Origin: Bacteroidales bacterium
GTDB taxonomy: Bacteria > Bacteroidota > Bacteroidia > Bacteroidales > UBA932
Reading direction: 5' to 3'
DNA: 64,000 bases
NCBI GenBank assembly: GCA_017445015.1
Contig: JAFSVL010000059.1
Span: 1-64,000 of the forward strand
The number at the start of each line of letters is the position of its first letter. The stretch's first letter is position 1. Below, in pieces: positions 52,701 through 62,483 of the stretch. A program made the position numbers and the translations under genes. The notes under the pieces are model-generated. The model did not search any database. It was not told where the DNA came from and saw only the letters and a program-made list of their open reading frames with translations.

Positions 52701-55123
52701 TATTTTTTGTTTCCGTAGTAACTGTGGCTGCCATAGCCATAGCCATAACCATAAGCGTAGTAGCGTCTGCGGGACTGTAACTCAGTACCGTTGAGGATAA
52801 CGGAAAGGCCGTTAAACTGTCCGTTTTCGTGCATGGTTTCCAGTTCGGGAAGCATGGACTTCTCGAGCAGGCCCACCCGCAGCAGGAATATTGTCCGGTC
52901 CGCGAGCCGGGTAATCAACTGCGTATCTGCCACCAGATGTACCGGAGGACAGTCAATCAAGATATAATCATACACCTTGCGCAGTTCATCGACAGCCTTG
53001 CGGAATGCGGCATCGCCGATGAGTTCCGAAGGATTCGGCGGCACAGCACCGACGGGAAGCACATCCAGCCCCTGCACATCCGGATAGGGACGGATGACCT
53101 GATTCAGTGAAGTCTCCTGCCCGGAAAGGTAATTCGCAAAGCCCGAAACCGGAGAACCGACGAGGCTGGAGAGCGAAGCGCGGCGGAAGTCGCCGTCCAC
53201 GAGCAGCACCTTCATCTTTTTGATGGCGAGAGTCGCGCCGAGGTTGAGGGAAATGAAGGTCTTTCCCGAACCGGGGTTGAAAGAGGTCATGGCCACGACC
53301 GTACCGCCATTCCCATGATCCATGAATTCCAGATTCGTACGGATGACGCGGAAGGCTTCGTTTACCGAATCACGCTTGCCGGGTTTCACATACAGCGTAT
53401 AATCTTCCTTGTCGGCGTTCCTCTTCAGCAACTTGTCCAGACGGCTCTGCTTTTCGCTGGCCATCGGGATTTCCCCGAGGAAGGGAATATCCGGGAGATC
53501 AAGGTCCTTGCGGCCGCGTATTGTCGTATTCAGGGTTTCGAGAAGGTACAGGACAGCGACAGGAATCCCCAAGGCGATGATGAAGGCAAGGAGCAGCATC
53601 CGCTTCTTGTTGGGCACGGGGGGTACGTTGGCCGCTGTCGGCGAGGTGATCACGCGCGTATTGTAGGCGGTAAAGGCCTGGGAGAGTTCGTTCTCCTCGC
53701 GCTTCTGCAGGAGGTAAAGATAAAGGGACTCCATCACCTTCTGCCGGCGTTCCACGCTGAGCAGGTACATCGCCTGATTGGGATTGTCCGCGAGCCGGGA
53801 CGTCGCCTTGTCTGCCGTGCGGCGCAGGGACTGCAGGCGGTCCTGCAGCACGACAATCTGGTTGTCCACAGATTCACAGATGGCCAGGCGCATCGCTTCC
53901 AGGTTGGCATCCATCTCGACCACCAGCGGGTTGGAGGCGGAAGAACTCGCCACCAGACTGTTGCGCTGGATCAGAAGATTGTTATAGGTATTGATCTGTC
54001 CGGTAATGGCGGCATCCGAAAGGCCCGCGGGCAGCGGAATCAACTGGCTGCCGTCCACTTTGGAGTTCAAATAGTTACGCACATATCTGGAGGTGGAGAT
54101 CTGCGTTTCCACTTCCTGGATCTGGCGATTGAGTTCCGTCGACTGGCTCATGTACATACTAGACGCGGCAGCGACGTCGGGGAGCAGGTTGCGGCTCTTA
54201 TAGGAGGAAATGTCGCTGTCCACGCCGGAAAGGTCCTTCTCGATGGAGGTCAGGCGCTCGCTGATGAACATCGACGTACTCATCGCCATCTTGTTGCGGT
54301 CATCCACCCAATTGGCATTATAGACGGCTATCACGCAGTTCAGCACGTCATCCGCACGCTCCTTGGACTGGTCCGTATAAGTGAGCTGCAGCAGGTCCGA
54401 GAAGTTCTTCTGGTCGATGGCGGAAGTGCCGAGCCGGCCGGTACAGCGCGTAGTGGCCGTGGCCAGCGGGGACGTCGTCACATAGACGGGAAAGTCCCAT
54501 TCGCCCTCGAAGTAAGGGTTGACATTAATGACGAGTTCCCCGGCAGGAGTCGTAAGGGGACTTCCGGGCGCGGCGCTGTAACGGTTCTTGTCTTTTACGG
54601 ATTCTCCGTCCAGCGTGTACTCCATATTGTAAATCTCCAGGCTGCCGTCACCGGAACGGGCGATATACGCCTTCATCGACGGCACGTTCTCCTCATCGGT
54701 AAATTTGATGTAACCGGGCAGGGCGGTACCATAGAGCATCGTCTTGTGGAAGCGGGTATCCTGGAAATAGGAATAATTGAGTCCGAGCTGGCGCACGACC
54801 TCCAGCATCAGGTCAGGGGAGCGGAAGGCCACGATTTCATTGGACAGCTTGGAATTCATCTGGGACACGCCGCCCATGTTGAGCATCGACTCCAGGTCGC
54901 TGCGGCTGCGGGTCATATTGGTTTCCTTGATGAGGACGGTAGCCGTCCGGGTGTACAGCGGTGGCGTCTTCAGAATCCTCACAAAGGCGATGCCGAAAAC
55001 GATGACAAAGGAAAGCACAAACCAGTACCAGTTGTCCAGACAAAGCCACAGGAAGTCCTTGAACCGGTCGATGGGGTCCATTTCCTCTTTTCTCCGGGGG
55101 GTGTATTTTTCGTTGTTTTCCAT
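52700..55123 (-). CDS. wzc: Wzc-like polysaccharide co-polymerase with tyrosine autokinase domain
   Basis: The 807-aa protein has a membrane segment at about 33-52, a long periplasmic Wzz/coiled-coil region, a second membrane segment at about 510-530, and a cytoplasmic BY-kinase domain (about 590-790) with Walker A FNPGSGKTFISLNLGA, Walker A' VLLVDGDFRR and Walker B YILIDCPP. The tail has a tyrosine cluster, RRYYAYGYGYGYGS, the usual autophosphorylation region. It controls chain length and export of surface polysaccharide together with Wza, encoded 22 nt upstream. Confidence 0.93.
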   Translation of the reverse strand: MENNEKYTPRRKEEMDPIDRFKDFLWLCLDNWYWFVLSFVIVFGIAFVRILKTPPLYTRTATVLIKETNMTRSRSDLESMLNMGGVSQMNSKLSNEIVAFRSPDLMLEVVRQLGLNYSYFQDTRFHKTMLYGTALPGYIKFTDEENVPSMKAYIARSGDGSLEIYNMEYTLDGESVKDKNRYSAAPGSPLTTPAGELVINVNPYFEGEWDFPVYVTTSPLATATTRCTGRLGTSAIDQKNFSDLLQLTYTDQSKERADDVLNCVIAVYNANWVDDRNKMAMSTSMFISERLTSIEKDLSGVDSDISSYKSRNLLPDVAAASSMYMSQSTELNRQIQEVETQISTSRYVRNYLNSKVDGSQLIPLPAGLSDAAITGQINTYNNLLIQRNSLVASSSASNPLVVEMDANLEAMRLAICESVDNQIVVLQDRLQSLRRTADKATSRLADNPNQAMYLLSVERRQKVMESLYLYLLQKREENELSQAFTAYNTRVITSPTAANVPPVPNKKRMLLLAFIIALGIPVAVLYLLETLNTTIRGRKDLDLPDIPFLGEIPMASEKQSRLDKLLKRNADKEDYTLYVKPGKRDSVNEAFRVIRTNLEFMDHGNGGTVVAMTSFNPGSGKTFISLNLGATLAIKKMKVLLVDGDFRRASLSSLVGSPVSGFANYLSGQETSLNQVIRPYPDVQGLDVLPVGAVPPNPSELIGDAAFRKAVDELRKVYDYILIDCPPVHLVADTQLITRLADRTIFLLRVGLLEKSMLPELETMHENGQFNGLSVILNGTELQSRRRYYAYGYGYGYGSHSYYGNKK

Positions 55124-55145
55124 AATCTGTTCTAAAACTCTAATC

Positions 55146-55955
55146 TTAACGTGAACGGACGAGATTCGTTACCATGACGGTAATGGTCGCCGCGAGGGAG
55201 GCCACGGAAATCCAGAACGGCGCGCTCAGGAGGTTGTTGCCGTTGACCGTCGCCTGGCGGACACGCATCGGGTTCGGTTCCACGTAAACCAGGTCGTTCT
55301 GCCGGATATAGAAGGCCGGCGAACGGAAGACGTCCTCCGCGCGTGTGAGATTGAGGACATAGACCTGACGGACACCGTTCTCCTCCCGGATGAGTTTCAC
55401 GTTCTCACGCTTCCCGGTGATGGTAAGGTCGCCCGCCATCGCCAGGGCGTCCAGGACGGTCAGGCCGTCCTGATCGATCGCGAAGCGACCGGGGCGGGCG
55501 ACCTCTCCCATCACGGAAACCCCCAGATTCATGAATTCCACCGTCACCACCGGGTCTTTCACGAGATTCTTTTCCTGCAGGGCGTTCTTCACGATTTCCG
55601 ACACTTCTTCCCTCGAATGACCGGCAATCTTGATTTTTCCCGCCACCGGGAAATCGATATTCCCTTCAGAATCCACCAGATAAGTGCATATACGCTGACC
55701 CGAGGCTGCTCCCTGGTTCGTCGATCCGATCATCTGGGACAGATAAGGCAGATTGAATAAAGTGGTCAGGGTCGGGTCTTTGCAGGTCACGATGATGGCG
55801 ACCTGGTCGCCCGGGACAAGCCGGATGGCCAGATCCCGGGTCGGAACAGGTTTATAGCCGGACTCCGCATCCTGAAGATACGAAACCTGATTCACGGTTG
55901 AACAGGCCGACATCAGAAGGGCTGCACAGAGAAGGGTAACAATTCGATTATTCAT
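55146..55955 (-). CDS. wza: Wza-like polysaccharide export outer membrane lipoprotein
   Basis: The 269-aa protein has a lipoprotein signal (lipobox LMSAC), a poly-export domain (about 42-145, IRLVPGDQVAIIV, then DSEGNIDFPVAGKIKIAGHS), an SLBB domain (about 148-225, VMGEVARPGRFAI), and a C-terminal hydrophobic segment ending VTNLVRSR. It is a short Bacteroidota-type Wza, forming the outer-membrane export pore with the Wzc partner. It overlaps the preceding PF14907 gene by 4 nt. Confidence 0.93.
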   Translation of the reverse strand: MNNRIVTLLCAALLMSACSTVNQVSYLQDAESGYKPVPTRDLAIRLVPGDQVAIIVTCKDPTLTTLFNLPYLSQMIGSTNQGAASGQRICTYLVDSEGNIDFPVAGKIKIAGHSREEVSEIVKNALQEKNLVKDPVVTVEFMNLGVSVMGEVARPGRFAIDQDGLTVLDALAMAGDLTITGKRENVKLIREENGVRQVYVLNLTRAEDVFRSPAFYIRQNDLVYVEPNPMRVRQATVNGNNLLSAPFWISVASLAATITVMVTNLVRSR

Positions 55956-57052
55956 ACGCTCTTGTAAATTATCCTGTAAATAAAATGCCAGATTTTAAAG
56001 AAGGGAAGCCAAAGGGTTTCCGAGGTATAGTGTCCGAGAAAACGCAGGCTCCGCAGCGTTCTCGCAAAGAAATTCCAGGCCGGGTTTCCGCCGTTCTCGC
56101 CTTTGATGCGGTCGTCATAGTGGCCGAAGTTGCCCGCACGCAGGATTTCCCGGAGCAGGTGCTCCCCGCGACGGGGATCGGGAGCCGTCAGCATGCACTC
56201 GCGGGGCAGGTTGAACACCTCCCGGAGCACATACATCACCGCCGCCGCGAATCCGGCCAGATTCAGCGAGCGCAGGAAGGCCATCACGCGCTGCTTCTCC
56301 GCCTCGTCCGTTCCCTGGCGGAGCAGGCAGTAATAATCCATCAGCTGCCGAAGCCCCACCCCGTCCGTAAAGACATGGCGGAAAATATGGATCAGGAGGA
56401 ACACCCGGTTGTAAGCAGCACTGAGGACGGGGATTTCCGCATCCCCGCAGGGTATATGGGCAATATTTTCATCCTTTTCCCAAAATGCGCGGAACCAGCG
56501 CTGGAGGCGGGCGTTGGCAAAGGGATTGTTCATCCAGGTGGGAGTAATATGTATTTCCACCTCCACCCCGTTTACTTTGGCGAGCGGCACATGGTGATAA
56601 TAGATCAGGGCCGCCGGATTCACGCTGCGGCAGAAACGGATCAACTGCCGCCTTCCGCCCTCCACCCAGATATCCACGTCCCCGGCGGAGCGAAGTTCCG
56701 GGACGGGGTACAGCGCGGCGACGGATACTCCCTTGAGAATCACGCTGCGAAAACCGTCACGCGCGAAACGGCGCACCGAAGAGTGCGATGCTTCGACCGC
56801 CTGTCCGGAAAAAGAGCGGATGTATTTGACCTGGGCATAGAACTTCATGGACATCATCTTGTCCGGCCAGCGGTCGTTGGGCAGCCTTTCAATCCCGCCG
56901 AACACCAAACCGAGCACGGACTGCTGGATGGCCAGGTCATATACGGCCTGCCAGTCCTGCGCAGTCAGGACGGGGAAACAGGGTTCCTCCGCCCCGGTTG
57001 AAAGCCGGAGCAGTTTAAAGAGGATTTCCGTGGTGGGACCGTACTGCAACAT
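55952..57052 (-). CDS. PF14907-type uncharacterised nucleotidyltransferase family protein (copy B)
   Basis: The 366-aa protein is a paralogue of copy A: VILKGVSVAALYPVPE followed by SAGDVDIWVEGG (about 108-140) and a YYHHVPL motif replacing the His cluster, then EVEIHITPTWM. The repeated [KG...GDxDIW] arrangement supports a nucleotidyltransferase fold. It lies between fcl (5-nt gap) and wza (4-nt overlap), well inside the polysaccharide operon. Function unknown; a role in glycan modification or assembly is an inference from its position. Confidence 0.75.
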   Translation of the reverse strand: MLQYGPTTEILFKLLRLSTGAEEPCFPVLTAQDWQAVYDLAIQQSVLGLVFGGIERLPNDRWPDKMMSMKFYAQVKYIRSFSGQAVEASHSSVRRFARDGFRSVILKGVSVAALYPVPELRSAGDVDIWVEGGRRQLIRFCRSVNPAALIYYHHVPLAKVNGVEVEIHITPTWMNNPFANARLQRWFRAFWEKDENIAHIPCGDAEIPVLSAAYNRVFLLIHIFRHVFTDGVGLRQLMDYYCLLRQGTDEAEKQRVMAFLRSLNLAGFAAAVMYVLREVFNLPRECMLTAPDPRRGEHLLREILRAGNFGHYDDRIKGENGGNPAWNFFARTLRSLRFLGHYTSETLWLPFFKIWHFIYRIIYKSV

Positions 57053-57057
57053 CTCCG

Positions 57058-58002
57058 TTATCTTTCCGTCCTTATGGGATTATCGAGAAAATCCTTATAG
57101 GCCAGCCGGATTCCCGCTTCCAGCGACGTCGTCGCTTTCCACCCCAGCGCGGCGGCTTTTGAAATATCCAATAACTTGCGCGGCGTCCCGTTCGGCCGGG
57201 AAGTATCCCAGCGGATCACGCCCTGATAGCCGATGATACGGGCCACCAGGTCCGTCAGGTCCCGGATGCTGATTTCCTGCCCGCTCCCGGCATTGACCGT
57301 CTCATTACCGCTGTAATGGTCCATCAGGAAGACGCACAGGGCGGCCAGGTCGTCCACATAGAGGAATTCCCGCAGCGGACTGCCGTCGCCCCAGCAGACA
57401 ACCTCCGGCGCCCCTGAGATTTTCGCTTCATGGAAACGGCGGATCAGTGCCGGAAGGACGTGGGAATGCTCGGGATGATAGTTGTCGCCCGGACCGTAGA
57501 GATTGGTCGGCATCACGCTGATAAAATCCGTCCCGTACTGCCGGTTCAGGTATTCGCAGTATTTGAGTCCGCTGATCTTGGCGAGCGCATAGGCTTCATT
57601 GGTCTTTTCCAGCGCACCGGTCAACAGGCAGTCCTCCTTCATCGGCTGCGGCGCCAGGCGCGGATAAATGCAGCTGGAGCCCAGGAATTCAAGTTTCCGG
57701 CAACCGTAACGCCAGGCAGCATGTACGACATTCATCTCCAGCATCATATTTTCGTAGAGGAAATCGGCGGGCGCCGTATCGTTCGCGACGATGCCTCCCA
57801 CCTTGGCCGCGGCAAGGAAAACGTATTCCGGGCGTTCCGCCCTGAAAAAGTCATCGACGGCCTTCTGGTCCGTCAGGTCCAGTTCCGCGTGCGTGCGCGT
57901 CAAAAGATGGGTATGGCCCTGCCGGTGCAGTTCCCGCAGGATCGCTCCTCCTACCATGCCGCGATGGCCCGCAACATAGATCCTGCTCCCTTTCTCCATC
58001 AT
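57058..58002 (-). CDS. fcl: GDP-L-fucose synthase
   Basis: The 314-aa extended SDR has the NADP motif [12 protein letters not shown], the family marker [27 protein letters not shown], and the catalytic [13 protein letters not shown]. It converts GDP-4-keto-6-deoxymannose to GDP-L-fucose. Its start overlaps gmd by 4 nt, giving the classical gmd-fcl pair. GDP-fucose would be used for the surface polysaccharide made by this locus. Confidence 0.95.
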   Translation of the reverse strand: MMEKGSRIYVAGHRGMVGGAILRELHRQGHTHLLTRTHAELDLTDQKAVDDFFRAERPEYVFLAAAKVGGIVANDTAPADFLYENMMLEMNVVHAAWRYGCRKLEFLGSSCIYPRLAPQPMKEDCLLTGALEKTNEAYALAKISGLKYCEYLNRQYGTDFISVMPTNLYGPGDNYHPEHSHVLPALIRRFHEAKISGAPEVVCWGDGSPLREFLYVDDLAALCVFLMDHYSGNETVNAGSGQEISIRDLTDLVARIIGYQGVIRWDTSRPNGTPRKLLDISKAAALGWKATTSLEAGIRLAYKDFLDNPIRTER

Positions 58003-59087
58003 TTTACAATCCCCTTTTCCAAATACTCTGCCAGATTCACCCGCGCATGCTCGGCCGCCTTGTCCGCGGCGATTTTCGCACGGTCGGCATCCACCATCAG
58101 GCGCACAAGTTCTTCAAAAGAAGTTTTTGAGGGATTCCAGCCCAGGACGCGACGCGCCTTGGACGGGTCTCCCAGCAGATTCACCACATCCGTAGGACGA
58201 TAGAAATCCGGCGATACTTCCACGAGCACCCTTCCGGTAGCCTTGTCGATGCCCTTCTCGTCCTCACCTTCGCCCGAAAATTCCAGTTCGATGCCGGCAT
58301 AATGGAAGGCAAGCCGGCAAAAGTCCCGTACAGAATGCTGCACGCCGGTAGCGATGACAAAGTCCTCCGGCGTTTCGTGCTGCAGTATCATCCACATGCA
58401 TTCCACATAGTCACGGGCATAGCCCCAGTCCCGCAGACTGGAGAGATTGCCCAGATAGAGTTTATCCTGCAGTCCAGCCGCAATCCGCGCGGCCGCCAGG
58501 GTAATCTTCCGCGTAACGAAAGTCTCCCCCCTGCGCTCCGACTCGTGATTGAAGAGGATGCCGCTGCAGCAGAACATGCCATAGGCTTCGCGGTACTCCT
58601 TCACAATCCAGTAACCATAGAGTTTGGCCACGGCATACGGGCTGTAGGGGTGGAAGGGCGTTTCTTCGTTCTGCGGCACCGCTTCCACCTTTCCATAAAG
58701 TTCGGAAGTGGAAGCCTGATAGATACGGCAAGTTTTTTCCAGGCCGCACATACGCACCGCCTCCAGCACCCTCAGCACGCCGGTCGCATCCACGTCGGCG
58801 GTAAATTCCGGCGCATCGAAACTGACCTGGACATGGCTCTGCGCGGCCAGGTTATAGATTTCATCGGGACGGACCCTGGACACGACCTGAACCAGGCTCA
58901 TGGAATCCGCAAGGTCCGCATAGTGCAGATGAAAGTGCGGCCGGCCCTCCAGATGCGCGATGCGCTCCCGCCAGTCCACCGATGAGCGGCGGATGATACC
59001 GTGCACATCATATCCCTTTTCCAGCAGGAATTCGGCCAGGAACGATCCATCCTGCCCGGTCACACCCGTTATCAATGCGCTTTTCAT
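57999..59087 (-). CDS. gmd: GDP-mannose 4,6-dehydratase
   Basis: The start is the ATG at 59087 ([15 protein letters not shown]), which overlaps the upxY stop by 4 nt; the frame continues upstream only as an antisense-free read-through of upxY. The product is 362 aa. It has the NADP motif [36 protein letters not shown], the [11 protein letters not shown] segment, and the catalytic [13 protein letters not shown]. It converts GDP-D-mannose to GDP-4-keto-6-deoxymannose for Fcl. Confidence 0.95.
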   Translation of the reverse strand: MKSALITGVTGQDGSFLAEFLLEKGYDVHGIIRRSSVDWRERIAHLEGRPHFHLHYADLADSMSLVQVVSRVRPDEIYNLAAQSHVQVSFDAPEFTADVDATGVLRVLEAVRMCGLEKTCRIYQASTSELYGKVEAVPQNEETPFHPYSPYAVAKLYGYWIVKEYREAYGMFCCSGILFNHESERRGETFVTRKITLAAARIAAGLQDKLYLGNLSSLRDWGYARDYVECMWMILQHETPEDFVIATGVQHSVRDFCRLAFHYAGIELEFSGEGEDEKGIDKATGRVLVEVSPDFYRPTDVVNLLGDPSKARRVLGWNPSKTSFEELVRLMVDADRAKIAADKAAEHARVNLAEYLEKGIVK

Positions 59088-59599
59088 ATCTTCTCCAAAA
59101 ATGAAGGATGGATGTAAGAAGTCGCCACGGCGGCTACGCCGTTCACCGTCACGATCAGCCTCCGGTCCTTCTTGATTCGTTTCACAATACCTTCCGCCCC
59201 CTTGAACACGCCGTCCGTCACCCGGACACGGTCTCCCTGATGCCACAAGGCCTTGTCCCCGCCCAGGAAAAGCAGGTCCCTGTCCCGGGTGGAAGTCACC
59301 ATCATGAACATCTGCATCTCCAGTTCCGGGATGGCACGGGGTTCGTACGATTCGGCCCTATGATATACCATAAAGGGCACCCTGTCCTCCCTGCGCTGCT
59401 CTTTCAGCCAGTCGGCAGTGCACTTGACAAAAAGCAGGGAAGGGATCAGCTGTTTCTCCACATATCGGACGGAACCGCCGGACATGACTTCCTCCACCTT
59501 CATCGGAACATAGGTCTGCCAGGACGCATCCGTGCAGATGCTCCTCAGAGAGGGCACCCGGTTGAAAAAAACTTTCAGTGCATACCAGACAGGTTCCAT
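59084..59599 (-). CDS. upxY: UpxY-type NusG-like transcription antiterminator
   Basis: The ATG at 59599 ([15 protein letters not shown]) is preferred; an ATG two codons earlier is possible. The product is 171 aa. An N-terminal NGN-like domain ([30 protein letters not shown]) is followed by a KOW motif (about 118-150, [20 protein letters not shown]). This is the NusG-paralogue layout of UpxY proteins, which let RNA polymerase pass early terminators in capsule operons of Bacteroidales. UpxY is usually the first gene of a capsule operon; here it follows rml genes and no UpxZ partner is seen. Confidence 0.82.
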   Translation of the reverse strand: MEPVWYALKVFFNRVPSLRSICTDASWQTYVPMKVEEVMSGGSVRYVEKQLIPSLLFVKCTADWLKEQRREDRVPFMVYHRAESYEPRAIPELEMQMFMMVTSTRDRDLLFLGGDKALWHQGDRVRVTDGVFKGAEGIVKRIKKDRRLIVTVNGVAAVATSYIHPSFLEKI

Positions 59600-59612
59600 T
59601 ATCATCTTCTTG

Positions 59613-60680
59613 TTATCGGCCGGCGTACATTTCTTCGTAATAACTAAGATAGGCACCGGAAGTGACGGCATCCAGCCAGGCACCGTTTTCCAGATACCAG
59701 CGGACAGTCTGTTCCAGTCCTTCTTCAAAGGTGACGGACGGTTTCCATCCCAGATTGTCCCGCAATTTCGAGGAATCGATGGCATAGCGCAGGTCATGCC
59801 CCGCACGGTCCGTCACGTAGGTAATGAGGTCCATATCCGCACCTACGGGACGGCCCAGCAGCCGGTCCACGGTGGCAATCATCAATTTGATGAGGTCGAT
59901 GTTCTTCCACTCGTTGAACCCGCCGATGTTGTAGGTCTCCCCCGCCGCCCCGCGGTGAAAAATCAGGTCGATGGCCGCCGCGTGGTCGCCCACATAGAGC
60001 CAGTCCCTCACATTCTCGCCCCTGCCGTACACAGGAAGTGGTTTACGATGGCGGATATTGTTGATAAAGAGGGGTATCAGCTTCTCAGGAAACTGGTACG
60101 GCCCGTAATTATTGGAGCAATTGGTCACCACGGCCGGCATGCCGTAGGTATCGTGGAAAGCACGCACGAAATGGTCCGAAGACGCCTTGGAAGCGCTGTA
60201 GGGGCTGTGCGGACTGTAGGGCGTTTTCTCGGTGAAAAGCGTGCCGTCCATCGGCAGGGCTCCGTACACCTCGTCGGTGGAAATATGATAAAAGAAACAG
60301 CCCTCATAATTGCGTCCTTCCCAGAGCAGCCGCGCCGCCTGCAGCAGAGACAGCGTCCCCATCACATTGGTACGGGCAAAGGTGAAGGGGTCCTTGATGG
60401 AACGGTCCACATGGCTTTCCGCCGCCAGGTGGATCACACCGTCCACCTTTTCCTGGCGCATCAGGTCGCTCACCGTCTCGAAATCGCAGATATCCGCCTT
60501 GAAAAAACGATAGTTGGGGGCGTTTTCAATATCCCGGAGATTGTCGAGATTCCCGGCATAGGTCAGTTTGTCCAGGTTGATGATCCGGTACTCCGGGTAT
60601 GCCTTGACAAAACGGCGCACCACATGGGAGCCGATGAACCCGGCCCCTCCGGTAATCAGGATCGAACGCTTAAATTTCAT
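59613..60680 (-). CDS. rmlB: dTDP-glucose 4,6-dehydratase
   Basis: The 355-aa extended SDR has [39 protein letters not shown], the [12 protein letters not shown] catalytic segment and [14 protein letters not shown], all specific for RmlB. It makes dTDP-4-keto-6-deoxyglucose. It overlaps rmlA by 11 nt upstream and precedes upxY. Confidence 0.96.
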   Translation of the reverse strand: MKFKRSILITGGAGFIGSHVVRRFVKAYPEYRIINLDKLTYAGNLDNLRDIENAPNYRFFKADICDFETVSDLMRQEKVDGVIHLAAESHVDRSIKDPFTFARTNVMGTLSLLQAARLLWEGRNYEGCFFYHISTDEVYGALPMDGTLFTEKTPYSPHSPYSASKASSDHFVRAFHDTYGMPAVVTNCSNNYGPYQFPEKLIPLFINNIRHRKPLPVYGRGENVRDWLYVGDHAAAIDLIFHRGAAGETYNIGGFNEWKNIDLIKLMIATVDRLLGRPVGADMDLITYVTDRAGHDLRYAIDSSKLRDNLGWKPSVTFEEGLEQTVRWYLENGAWLDAVTSGAYLSYYEEMYAGR

Positions 60681-61557
60681 TTTTCTTTTCCGCCAGTTTC
60701 AATAAATACTGCCCGTAAGGGTTCTTCGCCATGGGAGCGGCAATATCCCGGAGGGTGTCCGCATCGATCCATCCGTGTTCAAAAGCGATGGCCTCCAGGC
60801 AAGCAATCTTGAGCCCCTGTCGTTTCTCGATGACTTCCACGAAAATGGAGGCCTCGGCCAGGGAATCGTGGGTGCCGGTATCCAGCCAGGCGAAGCCGCG
60901 GCCGAAGGTCTGCACTTTCAGTTCGCCAGCACGCAGGAATTCCTGGTTCACGCTCGTGATTTCCAGTTCTCCCCGCGCCGAAGGACGGATGTGCGAAGCC
61001 ACGTCCACGACCTTGTTGGGGTAGAAATACAGGCCGACCACCGCATAATTGGACTTGGGACGGGCGGGCTTTTCTTCGATGGACAGGCAATTGCCCTGCC
61101 CGTCGAACTCCGCCACGCCGTAACGCTCCGGGTCGTTCACCCAATAGCCGAAAACCGTCGCCTTGCCCCGTTCCTCCGCATCCGCGACGGCTTCCTTGAG
61201 CATCGGCGTCAGGCCGGGGCCGTGGAAGATGTTGTCGCCGAGCACGAGGCAGGCCGCATCGTCGCCGATGAATTCCTTTCCGATGATAAAGGCCTGGGCA
61301 AGCCCGTCCGGAGAGGGCTGGACGGCATAGGAAAAGTGGACGCCGTAGTCCGACCCGTCCCCGAGCAGGCGCTGGAAGGACGGCATGTCGTCCGGGGTGG
61401 AGATAATGAGGATGTCCCGGATTCCGGCCAGCATCAGCACGGAGATGGGATAATACACCATTGGCTTGTCATAGACGGGCAACAATTGCTTGCTGACGCC
61501 CTTCGTAATGGGATAGAGACGGGTTCCGCTGCCGCCGGCGAGTACAATTCCTTTCAT
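60670..61557 (-). CDS. rmlA: Glucose-1-phosphate thymidylyltransferase
   Basis: The 295-aa protein starts with [18 protein letters not shown], the nucleotide-binding signature, and carries [29 protein letters not shown], and [20 protein letters not shown]. It is a normal-length RmlA making dTDP-glucose. Its ATG overlaps the rmlD stop by 4 nt. Confidence 0.96.
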   Translation of the reverse strand: MKGIVLAGGSGTRLYPITKGVSKQLLPVYDKPMVYYPISVLMLAGIRDILIISTPDDMPSFQRLLGDGSDYGVHFSYAVQPSPDGLAQAFIIGKEFIGDDAACLVLGDNIFHGPGLTPMLKEAVADAEERGKATVFGYWVNDPERYGVAEFDGQGNCLSIEEKPARPKSNYAVVGLYFYPNKVVDVASHIRPSARGELEITSVNQEFLRAGELKVQTFGRGFAWLDTGTHDSLAEASIFVEVIEKRQGLKIACLEAIAFEHGWIDADTLRDIAAPMAKNPYGQYLLKLAEKKNEI

Positions 61558-62426
61558 AGTCTATCGAGGCATTTTTTCAGGGAATCAGGCCACCAGGGAA
61601 GCTGAAATCCGAAAGTTTCACGAAAAAGGCGCTTATCCAGCACACCGTAATGCGGCCGGACGGCCTTGACGGGGAACTGGTCGCTGCGGCAGGGGCGGAT
61701 GTCACAGGTGTGCCCCGCCGCCGCAGCGATCGTCCGGGCGAAGTCGTACCAGGTGGTCACCCCCTCGTCCGTATAATGATAGGTTCCGCATTTGTGCAGC
61801 TGGCCGCTGTCCACAATCCGCAGGATGGCAGCAGCCAGGTCTATGGCGGCGGTAGGACTGCCCGTCTGGTCGAAAACGACATCCAGACGCTCCCGCTCCG
61901 CGGTCAGCCTCAGCATCGTCTTGACGAAATTCTTTCCGAAGGGAGAATAAAGCCAGGCAGTACGCAGGATGATCGCCTTGCATCCGGAAGAGCGCACCGC
62001 TTCCTCCCCTGCAAGTTTGGTTTTGCCATATACGCTCAGCGGAGCGGGTGCGTCGTGCTCGGAAAGCGGAGTGCAGCCGGAGCCGGAAAATACATAATCG
62101 GTGGAAATATGGATCAGGGTGGCTCCGCTCCGAAGGGCGGCCTGCGCCAGGTTCGCGGGAGCCTGGGCATTGAGCCGCATGGCTGCCTCCGGTTCATCCT
62201 CCGCACGTTCCACATCGGTCCAGGCCGCACAGTTGATGATAAGTTCCACGGCTTCCTTCTGGACGATGGCGCCCACCGCGGCGGCGTCAAGGACATCCAG
62301 CCGCTGCACGGGAAGTCCAGGAAGTTCCGTAATGTCCGTGAACAGGAAACGATGCGCCGAAGCCTGCGCAAGGAGCCTCAGTTCCCTGCCCAGCTGGCCG
62401 TTCGCACCCGTTACCAAGATATTCAT
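61554..62426 (-). CDS. rmlD: dTDP-4-dehydrorhamnose reductase
   Basis: The ATG at 62426 ([17 protein letters not shown]) gives the standard N-terminus; another ATG four codons upstream (62438) is possible. The product is 290 aa. It has [28 protein letters not shown], and [12 protein letters not shown] with the catalytic Tyr-Lys pair. It performs the last step of dTDP-L-rhamnose synthesis. It is the first gene of the polysaccharide operon, behind the 62453-62483 promoter. No rmlC is found in this cluster. Confidence 0.95.
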   Translation of the reverse strand: MNILVTGANGQLGRELRLLAQASAHRFLFTDITELPGLPVQRLDVLDAAAVGAIVQKEAVELIINCAAWTDVERAEDEPEAAMRLNAQAPANLAQAALRSGATLIHISTDYVFSGSGCTPLSEHDAPAPLSVYGKTKLAGEEAVRSSGCKAIILRTAWLYSPFGKNFVKTMLRLTAERERLDVVFDQTGSPTAAIDLAAAILRIVDSGQLHKCGTYHYTDEGVTTWYDFARTIAAAAGHTCDIRPCRSDQFPVKAVRPHYGVLDKRLFRETFGFQLPWWPDSLKKCLDRL

Positions 62427-62452
62427 TTTGCCGCCCATTTCAGATATTCCGA

Positions 62453-62483
62453 CAAAATTACTAATTTTGCAATAAATGACAAA
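62453..62483 (-). promoter_or_regulatory. Promoter of the polysaccharide operon (rmlD first)
   Basis: The minus strand has TTTG (62480-62483), 19 bp, then TAATTTTG (62453-62460). The -33 box lies within the first codons of rnhA. The -7 box abuts the divergent rnhA -7 box. Confidence 0.6.
62462..62469 (+). promoter_or_regulatory. Probable -7 element of rnhA
   Basis: TAATTTTG matches TAnnTTTG and ends 6 nt before the rnhA ATG at 62476, giving a near-leaderless transcript. No good -33 box was seen. With the divergent box it forms a perfect 17-nt palindrome. Confidence 0.5.

Noticed and set aside
52725..52760. Short tandem repeat at the end of wzc as a microsatellite or CRISPR-like repeat
   Set aside because: It encodes the Tyr-Gly tail of the BY-kinase, the usual tyrosine cluster of this family.
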